10,876 nucleotides of DNA, taken from an uncultured Propionibacteriaceae bacterium (GTDB taxonomy: Bacteria > Actinomycetota > Actinomycetes > Propionibacteriales > Propionibacteriaceae). A program made the position numbers and the translations under genes. Below, one piece after another: positions 6,262 to 10,876 of this stretch; the stretch's first letter is position 1; the number at the start of each line of letters is the position of its first letter. The DNA lies in the NCBI GenBank assembly GCA_937859105.1, contig CALMAD010000367.1, positions 1 through 10,876 on the forward strand, read 5' to 3'. The notes beneath the pieces are model-generated. The model was not told the origin of the DNA, made no database searches, and saw nothing but the letters and a program-made list of their open reading frames with translations.

Positions 6262-7067
6262 TCACCGCGCGCGGTCGTGCGCCGGAAAGAGCTCGTCCAG
6301 CACCTCCAGGACGCCGTCGGCCGCGTTTGCCGGCGCGACGCGGTCGGCCGCGTCCTTCACCTCGGAGCGCGCGTTCGCCATCGCGACGGCGAGACCCGCG
6401 GCGTCCAGCATCTCGAGGTCGTTGTGGTTGTCGCCGACGGCGACGACGTCCGCCCAGTCGACACCCCAGCGGTCGAGGAGTCGGGCGAGTCCCGTGGCCT
6501 TGTGGTGGCCGGGCGCGTTCACGTCGACGTCCTCGGGGCCGGACGCCGCCGCCGCGACCCCGTGGCCCAACGCGCGGCTCAGCTGTTCGGCGACCGCGAC
6601 CGGGTCGTCGACTCGCAGGGACGCCTTCACGACCGTCTCCGCGATCTCGCCGACATCGTCCAGCATCGTCAGGCGCGGGTAGTACAGCCGCGCCCAGGCC
6701 TCGTCGGCGTCCCGGACCCAGGTGGCATGCAGGCGCCCTCGACCGAGGAGACGAGGTAGGGGTGACGTAGGTCTTCCAGCGTGCCGACGAGGGCGCGGCC
6801 GAGGTCTGGGTCGGGCTCGACCGCGAAGAGCGGCGTCTCGCGGCCCGTGTCGTAGACGAAGTGGCCGTTCTCCGCGGCGAAGGCGACGGCGTCCGTGGGC
6901 TCGAAGAACGAGCGCAACTGCCAGCTCTGGTTGCCGCTCGCCACCACGAACCGGACGCCGCGCTCGCCCAGCCGCGCGAGCAGCCGCGCGAAGCGGGGCC
7001 GGTCGTAGGTCATGTCGGGGCGCAGGAACGTGCCGTCCATGTCGACGGCGACCACGCGGAGGCTCAT
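6262..7067 (-). pseudogene. Cof-type HAD-IIB phosphatase, interrupted by a -1 frameshift
   Basis: All HAD motifs are present but in two frames. The first frame (7067 to about 6732) encodes DMDGT with nucleophile Asp9 and acid Asp11, and VVASGN (motif II). The second frame, down to 6262, encodes the motif III lysine in HHKATG and motif IV GDNHNDLEM. Together they would give about 268 residues, the normal length of Cof/YbiV-like sugar- or flavin-phosphate phosphatases. The break is at 6730-6734: reading SSVEGA then LHATWVRDAD needs a step back by one base, equivalent to one lost base (for example GCCCTG reduced to GCCTG). Without it the first frame ends at 6669. No slippery heptamer is evident, so mutation or a base-call error is likelier than programmed shifting. 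The start codon is followed directly by the HAD strand. The neighbour downstream is the acetyltransferase. Confidence 0.85.
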
Positions 7068-7073
7068 GGGCTG

Positions 7074-7079
7074 ACTCTA
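7074..7079 (-). promoter_or_regulatory. Candidate -10 box for leaderless HAD transcript
   Basis: On the minus strand TAGAGT (TAnnnT) ends six bases before the ATG at 7067, so transcription would begin at or beside the start codon. No Shine-Dalgarno sequence lies in the gap, consistent with leaderless translation. The -35 region is weak (AATCGG at a suitable distance). Confidence 0.35.
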
Positions 7080-7163
7080 GACGGCCGCAGAGGAGACCGA
7101 TTCCCGGCCCCGGCGGGTCGTCCGTGTGACGGTCGGCCGCCCCGGACGCCCGCGTGGGCCACG

Positions 7164-7192
7164 TTGACGAAGAACACACGTGTGATTACTGT
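7164..7192 (+). promoter_or_regulatory. Promoter of the cobalamin-riboswitch operon
   Basis: TTGACG (7164-7169) and TACTGT (7187-7192) are -35 and -10 hexamers with an exact 17-base spacer, predicting a transcript start near 7199, right at the riboswitch. The spacer contains the perfect 10-base palindrome CACACGTGTG (7175-7184), which could be an operator adding control by a second signal. It lies about 100 bases from the divergent HAD start. Confidence 0.65.
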
Positions 7193-7199
7193 CCGGGGT

Positions 7200-7395
7200 G
7201 CTGGTTCAGCCGCCGGACCCCCTCCCGGGCCGGGTGGCTGAGGCAACAGGGAACCCGGTGCGACTCCGGGGCTGCCCCGCAGCGGTATGAGGGAACGACC
7301 GGCGGCATCGAGCACTGGCCAGGTGGCTGGGAAGCGTCGCCCAGTAGGACCAACGCCCTTGGCGTCCGCCCTCGAGCCCGAAGACCTGCCGGCGC
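7200..7395 (+). promoter_or_regulatory. Cobalamin (B12) riboswitch
   Basis: Cis-acting RNA aptamer for adenosyl- or related cobalamins. The conserved core is present at 7249-7285: GGGAACCCGGTG, a short CGA-CTCC segment and GGGGCTGCCCCGC. Before it, AGCC at 7208-7211 and GGCT at 7236-7239 close the P3-like arm. ACTGG and CCAGT flank a GGGAAG-containing arm after it, and the 3' B12 box GAAGACCTGCC closes the element at 7380-7390. It lies directly between a good promoter and the MetE-like ATG. CCTCGA at 7370-7375, next to the B12 box, can pair with TCGAGG at 7413-7418 in the Shine-Dalgarno region. This suggests, without proof, translational rather than transcriptional control. Cobalamin normally represses the downstream genes. 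Boundaries are approximate. Confidence 0.93.
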
Positions 7396-7425
7396 TCAGA
7401 CAGACCACTGCTTCGAGGAGAGAGC

Positions 7426-8655
7426 ATGTCGAACACGACCTCTGACAAGGCGATTCGCACCACGACGTCCGGAAGCCTGCCCCGGACGGACGCCCTCATC
7501 GCCGCCAACGCCGCCCGCACGCTGGCCGACGACGGGTTCACGCTGCAGAAAACCCCCGAGTTCGACCGGCTCGTCGCCGAGGCGGTCGCCGACGTCGTCG
7601 CGCGGCAACGGGAGGCCGGCATCACGCTGCTGGGCGACGGCGAGTTCGGCAAGGCGATGTCGAACGCGGTCGACTACGGCGCCTGGTGGTCGTACTCGTT
7701 TCAGCGGGTCTCCGGACTCGAACTCGCCGACGGCGACCTGTTCACCCAGCCGGACGCCGTCTCCACCCCGGGCAACCTCCGCCTGACTTCGTTCCCCAAC
7801 CGACGGGATCGGCAGCTCTTCCCCCGCGTCTACTCCGACCCGGTCGACGTCGGCGGGGTCTCCACGGGCTCGATCGCCACCGCGTTCCCGTCGACCACCG
7901 GACGGCTCGCTTACACGGGGCACGACGCGGTGGCCACCGACATCCGCAACCTCAAGGCGGCCCTCCGGCCGGGCGAGCAGGGATTCCTGACCGCCATCTC
8001 GCCGGGCAGCGCCGCCCGCGTGGGGAACCAGTACTACGCCACGGACGAGGAGCACATCTGGGCCTGGGCGGACGCGCTGCGCGAGGAGTACCGCGCGATC
8101 ACGGACGCCGGCCTCGTCGTTCAGATCGACGACCCGTCGCTGGCCGAGAACTGGGACCAGATCACGCCCGAGCCCAGCGTCGCGGACTACCAGCAGTTCA
8201 CCCAGCTCCGCATCGACGCCCTCAACCACGCCATCGAGGGTCTGCCGACGGAGCTCGTCCGTCTCCACCTGTGCTGGGGTTCCTGGCACGGCCCGCACAC
8301 CACCGACATCGGGATCGCCGACATCCTCCCGGTCGTCCTCAACGCCCGGGTCGGGTCGCTGTCTTTCGAGGCCGGCAATGTCCGCCACGAGCACGAATGG
8401 GTGGTCTGGCGCGACGTGGCGGTGCCCGACGGCCTCGTCCTCGTGCCGGGCGTGGTGAGCCACGCCACCAACGTCGTGGAGCACCCCGACCTGGTCGCCC
8501 AACGCATCCGCCGATTCACGGACGCCGTCGGCGCCGACCGGGTGATCGCCTCCACCGACTGCGGGCTGGGCGGACGTGTCCATGCCGACGTCGCGTGGGC
8601 GAAGCTGGGCTCCCTCGGCGAGGGCGCCCGACGCGCGATCGCGTCGGCGTCGTAG
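7426..8655 (+). CDS. MetE-core protein (cobalamin-independent methionine synthase-like)
   Basis: A 409-residue single-domain relative of the C-terminal (catalytic) half of MetE, COG0620. It lacks the N-terminal half of full-length MetE (about 750 residues). The zinc ligands are all visible: His281 and Cys283 in LHLCWG, Glu315 in SFEAGN and Cys379 in STDCGLGG. QIDDPSLAE is the counterpart of the IDEPAL active-site segment, and SGSLPRTDAL and HATNVVEHPDLVAQR are also typical. Family members transfer a methyl group to homocysteine or use thiols such as coenzyme M (epoxyalkane transferase). The methyl donor of core forms is often not methylfolate. The ATG follows GAGGAG by six bases. Control by a cobalamin riboswitch, as for many metE genes, supports a role in B12-independent methionine formation. 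It is followed by cobF after 16 bases. Confidence 0.9.
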   Translation: MSNTTSDKAIRTTTSGSLPRTDALIAANAARTLADDGFTLQKTPEFDRLVAEAVADVVARQREAGITLLGDGEFGKAMSNAVDYGAWWSYSFQRVSGLELADGDLFTQPDAVSTPGNLRLTSFPNRRDRQLFPRVYSDPVDVGGVSTGSIATAFPSTTGRLAYTGHDAVATDIRNLKAALRPGEQGFLTAISPGSAARVGNQYYATDEEHIWAWADALREEYRAITDAGLVVQIDDPSLAENWDQITPEPSVADYQQFTQLRIDALNHAIEGLPTELVRLHLCWGSWHGPHTTDIGIADILPVVLNARVGSLSFEAGNVRHEHEWVVWRDVAVPDGLVLVPGVVSHATNVVEHPDLVAQRIRRFTDAVGADRVIASTDCGLGGRVHADVAWAKLGSLGEGARRAIASAS

Positions 8656-8671
8656 CCCGGGAGGCGACGTC

Positions 8672-9496
8672 ATGGCTGGTCAGACGCACGCTGCCGAGGG
8701 TGAGCGCGGCGCGACGGAAGGTGCGGCGACGAGGGAACTCGCCCTCATCGGCATCGGTGCCGGCGACCCGGACTGGATCACGCTCGAGGCCGTGAAGGCC
8801 ATCCGGTCCCTCGACGTCCTCTTCGTGGTCGTCAAGGAAGAGGAGTACGACGAGCCCGTCCGGTTCCGGCGCGAGCTGGTGGCCGCCCACCGGACGCCTG
8901 AGCCACCCCTGCGCGTCGTCGAGTTGCGCGACCCGCCGCGTCCCTGGCAGACGACCGCCGACTATCCGGCGGCGGTCGCCCGGTGGCGCGCCCAGCGTCT
9001 CGCGCAGTGGTCGGACGCCGTGGCGTCCGGCCTGAACGACGGCGAGCGGGGCGGATTCCTGGTGTGGGGCGACCCGAGCCTGTACGAGAGCACGCTCGCG
9101 ATCGTGCGCGAGCTGGTGGACGCCGCGCCCGCGGGCCGGCGGATCGGCGTCCGCGTGATCCCCGGCATCTCGTCCGTGCTGGCCCTCGCGGCCCGCCACC
9201 GCATCCCGCTCAACCGCCAGGGCCGGGCTGTCCAGATCAGCCCCGCCCGGCTCCTGTCCGACGGCATGCCCCCCGACGCCGACGACGTCGTCGTCATGCT
9301 CGACGGACGCCAGACCTTCGCCCACATCGACCCCACGGGGATCGACCTCTACTGGGGCGCCTACCTCGGTACCCCCGATGAGATCCTGCTGGCCGGTCCG
9401 CTCGGGGAGATCGCCGACGAGGTGCTCCGCGTCCGCGCCGAGGCGGCGGCTCGCAAAGGCTGGATGTTCGACACCTACCTGCTGCGGCGGCGCTGA
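8672..9496 (+). CDS. cobF: Precorrin-6A synthase (deacetylating), CobF
   Basis: SAM-dependent C-1 methyltransferase of the aerobic cobalamin pathway: precorrin-5 is methylated and loses acetate to give precorrin-6A. The 274-residue protein has the tetrapyrrole methylase hallmarks: LIGIGAGDPDWIT (25-37), VWGDPSLYES in the SAM pocket and VIPGISSVLALAARHRIPLN. The KEEEYDEPVRFRREL block matches the CobF-specific region, and the C-terminus GWMFDTYLLRRR is also CobF-like. The first 20 or so residues are an unconserved hydrophilic extension. The ATG at 8672 is chosen for GGGAGG about seven bases upstream. It lies 16 bases after the MetE-like stop and so falls under the same riboswitch. No other cob or cbi gene is in the window, so it is a detached pathway gene. 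Other tetrapyrrole methylases (CobI/CobM-like) are less likely. Confidence 0.88.
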   Translation: MAGQTHAAEGERGATEGAATRELALIGIGAGDPDWITLEAVKAIRSLDVLFVVVKEEEYDEPVRFRRELVAAHRTPEPPLRVVELRDPPRPWQTTADYPAAVARWRAQRLAQWSDAVASGLNDGERGGFLVWGDPSLYESTLAIVRELVDAAPAGRRIGVRVIPGISSVLALAARHRIPLNRQGRAVQISPARLLSDGMPPDADDVVVMLDGRQTFAHIDPTGIDLYWGAYLGTPDEILLAGPLGEIADEVLRVRAEAAARKGWMFDTYLLRRR

Positions 9497-9534
9497 CGGC
9501 GTGCAGGGCGCGATCGTTGCCGCCCACGAAACAG

Positions 9535-9564
9535 TTGACACAACGGAAACCATCTAGCTAAAGT
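9535..9564 (+). promoter_or_regulatory. Promoter of the membrane protein / regulator pair
   Basis: A perfect -35 TTGACA (9535-9540) is followed after 18 bases by TAAAGT (9559-9564). The ATG at 9572 lies eight bases beyond, so the mRNA probably starts at or within one base of the start codon and is leaderless. No Shine-Dalgarno sequence precedes the ATG. An inverted repeat spans the -10 box. Confidence 0.65.
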
Positions 9565-9570
9565 TTCCGT
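9543..9570. promoter_or_regulatory. Inverted-repeat operator over the promoter
   Basis: ACGGAAAC (9543-9550) and GTTTCCGT (9563-9570) are perfect 8-base inverted arms, 12 bases apart, with centres 20 bases apart (two turns). They cover the promoter spacer, the -10 box and the probable start point. This is the layout expected for a repressor site, most simply the winged-helix protein encoded at the end of the same operon. Confidence 0.6.
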
Positions 9571-9571
9571 C

Positions 9572-10012
9572 ATGGAAAACAACCTCAGTGCTCAGGACGC
9601 CGCCTCCGCCCGCGCGGCACTCGCCGATGTGGACGCGGCCAAGAAGGCCGTCAAGGACGCTCCGTGGCCGACGTGGCTCTACTTCGTGAACGCGGCGTTG
9701 CTGACGCTGATGGGCTTGTCCCTGCTGCTGGGCGAACCGGCGTGGATCTGGGGCTGGTGCGCGATCGGGGTGGCCATCCTGGTGGTGAACCTCGGCGCGG
9801 CCCGGGCGATGGGCATCTCGAGCGCGTTGCCGTCGAGCGTGGCCTTCCTGACGTGCGTGGGGGTCGCGATCGGGCTGCTGGTCGTCCCGGCGGTGCTGCG
9901 CGAGGCCGCGTTCTTCCCGGTCGGCCCGGCGCTGATCGTGCCGTGCGCGCTGGGGGCCGGCGTGGTGTACCTGGTCGGGTCCGCGATCCATTACCGGAGC
10001 ACGCGCCGATGA
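9572..10012 (+). CDS. Four-helix membrane protein of unknown function
   Basis: I do not recognise a named family. The 146-residue protein has a charged cytoplasmic-looking N-terminus with alanine-rich ADVDAAKKAVKDA, then four hydrophobic segments at about 31-53, 55-76, 83-108 and 112-140, and a basic tail (HYRSTRR). The WP-WLYF start of helix 1 resembles small membrane proteins often encoded beside winged-helix regulators in Actinomycetota. It has no signal peptide cleavage site. The ATG is set by the promoter geometry (leaderless) and by the lack of upstream in-frame starts. The stop overlaps the next ATG (ATGA), so the regulator is translationally coupled. A role in sensing or envelope stress is conceivable but not shown. 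Confidence 0.85.
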   Translation: MENNLSAQDAASARAALADVDAAKKAVKDAPWPTWLYFVNAALLTLMGLSLLLGEPAWIWGWCAIGVAILVVNLGAARAMGISSALPSSVAFLTCVGVAIGLLVVPAVLREAAFFPVGPALIVPCALGAGVVYLVGSAIHYRSTRR

Positions 10013-10320
10013 GCGCGTCCGACCTGGATCCGGTGATCCACCCCACGCATCGGCTGCGGATCTGCGCGATGCTCATCGCCGGCAACTCGGTCGAGCTGGG
10101 TGTGGTGCGCGATCACCTGGAGTTGAGTGCCTCGGCGCTGTCGAAGCAGGTGTCCGCGCTGGTGGACGCCGGGTACGTCAAGCAGGAGCGGGACCGGGCC
10201 GACTCCCGCAGAGTCTGGCTGTCGCTGACGCGACGGGGGGCGTCCGCTTATCGCAGGCACGTGAGCGCCCTGCGCGAGATCGTCGCCGAAGCCGAGCGGG
10301 CGTCGGCGGAGACGTCCTGA
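10009..10320 (+). CDS. Small winged-helix transcriptional regulator (HTH_34/MarR-like)
   Basis: A 103-residue DNA-binding protein. HPTHRLRICAML opens the winged-helix domain. VVRDHLELSASALSKQVSALVDAGYV forms the helix-turn-helix with its recognition helix, and DSRRVWLSLTRRGASAYRRH the wing and final helix. It matches the short single-domain class (ArsR/MarR superfamily, HTH_34) that usually dimerises through the C-terminal helix. Its ATG overlaps the membrane protein stop by four bases; an open frame runs upstream to 9664 but within the membrane gene. Co-transcription and the inverted repeat at 9543-9570 suggest autoregulation. No cysteine-rich metal site is visible. Confidence 0.9.
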   Translation: MSASDLDPVIHPTHRLRICAMLIAGNSVELGVVRDHLELSASALSKQVSALVDAGYVKQERDRADSRRVWLSLTRRGASAYRRHVSALREIVAEAERASAETS

Positions 10321-10338
10321 CGTTCCCGCGGGAACGTC
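10319..10338. repeat. 20-base perfect palindrome between convergent genes (copy 1)
   Basis: CGTTCCCGCGGGAACG extended by GA and TC on its two sides is fully self-complementary over 20 bases and begins in the regulator stop codon. As RNA it can form an eight-pair stem with a CGCG loop. It sits in the 27-base gap between converging genes, so it may be a two-way terminator. The same 16-base core recurs at 10859-10874. Confidence 0.6.
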
Positions 10339-10347
10339 CCCGGGTCG

Positions 10348-10755
10348 TCAGGGGCCCTCCCGCCGGACGCCGAGCAGCCGCGCGACCAGCGCGGCGAGGC
10401 GGGCGGCGTCCATGCTGGGATGGCCGGAGAGCGGGACGACGATCTCGGGCAGGCTCCAGCCCTCGACGTTGAGGCGGGCGGTCTGCGCCGCGAGGTCGAC
10501 GTGGATCCAGTAGTCGATGCAGGGTGCCTCGTCGAACTGGCTGCCGTACGACTCGCGTAGGCCGGCGTCCGGGTAGCGGGCGTCGAAGAGGCGCGGGTCG
10601 GCCTCCCAGAGGAGGGCGGCGAGGCGTCCGTCGGGCTCGGTCACGCACTGCCACACGAAACCGACGCCGGCCGCGTCGAACACCGGGGCGCACGCGGCGA
10701 CCACGGCGTCCGCCCAGGCGCGATCGGGCTCGGCGAGGCGGTCGAGGTCGCTCAT
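10348..10755 (-). CDS. Uncharacterised 135-residue protein
   Basis: I do not recognise the family. From the ATG at 10755 it reads MSDLDRLAEPDRAW, followed by a predicted alpha/beta domain with VGFVWQCVTEPDG, LLWEADPRLFDARYP and IDYWIHVDLAAQTARLNVEGWSLPE. It ends in a helix, MDAARLAALVARLLG. No signal peptide or membrane helix is seen. Strong third-position GC supports it as real. Another ATG at 10788 would add eleven residues (MSSCAPFRRSP); neither start has a convincing ribosome-binding site, and I prefer 10755 because the acidic MSDLD start looks more like a natural N-terminus. It is convergent with the regulator gene and bracketed by two identical palindrome cores. Confidence 0.75.
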   Translation of the reverse strand: MSDLDRLAEPDRAWADAVVAACAPVFDAAGVGFVWQCVTEPDGRLAALLWEADPRLFDARYPDAGLRESYGSQFDEAPCIDYWIHVDLAAQTARLNVEGWSLPEIVVPLSGHPSMDAARLAALVARLLGVRREGP

Positions 10756-10856
10756 CGGGGATCTTCGGAAAGGTGCGCAGGACGACATCTCATGCGCCCC
10801 TGGTGACAGCCGACGGCGCCCGGCGTCCCCACGGGGGTGGCCTGCCGGACGCTGCG

Positions 10857-10876
10857 TGCGTTCCCGCGGGAACGCA
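10857..10876. repeat. 20-base perfect palindrome at window edge (copy 2)
   Basis: The same 16-base core as at 10321-10336, CGTTCCCGCGGGAACG, here extended by TG and CA into a 20-base perfect palindrome that ends at the last base of the window. It lies about 100 bases upstream of the 135-residue gene. The flanks differ from copy 1, so the core is the conserved part. It could be a binding site or a small intergenic repeat. Confidence 0.6.

Noticed and set aside
4610..6682. Plus-strand 690-codon open frame
   Set aside because: It runs antisense through the SDR, CPBP, acetyltransferase and HAD genes, is low-complexity (Arg/Gly/Glu/Gln-rich) at its start, and reflects lack of stops in high-GC DNA.
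6726..6738. Programmed -1 frameshifting in the HAD gene
   Set aside because: No X-XXY-YYZ slippery heptamer or obvious stimulatory pseudoknot is visible at the shift site; mutation or sequencing error is simpler.
7396..8673. Minus-strand 425-codon frame
   Set aside because: Antisense to the MetE-core gene; the sense strand has zinc ligands, ribosome site and riboswitch.
1..10876. CRISPR array, insertion sequence or prophage
   Set aside because: No regularly spaced direct repeats, transposase, integrase or phage structural motifs were found on either strand.

Overview
The window looks like chromosomal DNA of a high-GC Actinomycetota bacterium. G+C is very high throughout and third codon positions are strongly G/C-biased. 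Several starts are GTG, several -10 boxes (TAnnnT form) sit about 7 nt from the start codon as expected for leaderless mRNAs, and the rpiB-nei1 pair at the left end is the arrangement known from mycobacteria (Rv2465c-Rv2464c). I cannot fix the genus. No transposase, integrase, phage gene or CRISPR array is visible.

Layout, left to right. (1) 1-2896, plus strand: a terminator-like hairpin, ribose-5-phosphate isomerase B, an Nei1-type DNA glycosylase, and an unrecognised 478-residue protein whose ATG overlaps the glycosylase stop (ATGA). (2) tRNA-Pro(TGG) at 2944-3019, followed by 314 bases without a convincing gene. That stretch holds a stable hairpin and four alternating CCTTGG/CCAAGG sites. 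(3) 3334-5551, minus strand: a CPBP-family membrane protein lacking one motif histidine, then, one base after its stop, a fusion of an NAD(P)-binding SDR domain to a TspO/MBR domain. (4) 5621-7067, minus strand: a Cof-type HAD phosphatase broken by a -1 frameshift, followed by a maltose/galactoside-type O-acetyltransferase. (5) 7164-9496, plus strand: a sigma70-type promoter, a cobalamin riboswitch, a MetE-core (cobalamin-independent methionine synthase-like) protein and CobF (precorrin-6A synthase). (6) 9535-10320, plus strand: a promoter with an embedded inverted repeat, a four-helix membrane protein and an overlapping small winged-helix regulator. (7) 10348-10755, minus strand: an unrecognised 135-residue protein flanked by two copies of the palindrome CGTTCCCGCGGGAACG.

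The most coherent biology is region 5. A B12-sensing RNA would shut down, when cobalamin is plentiful, both a B12-independent methyltransferase related to methionine synthase and an enzyme that builds the corrin ring. This is the only corrin-synthesis gene in the window. Region 3 contains a possible tetrapyrrole-binding TspO domain fused to a dehydrogenase-like domain. Any link between it and the B12 operon is speculation from proximity only.
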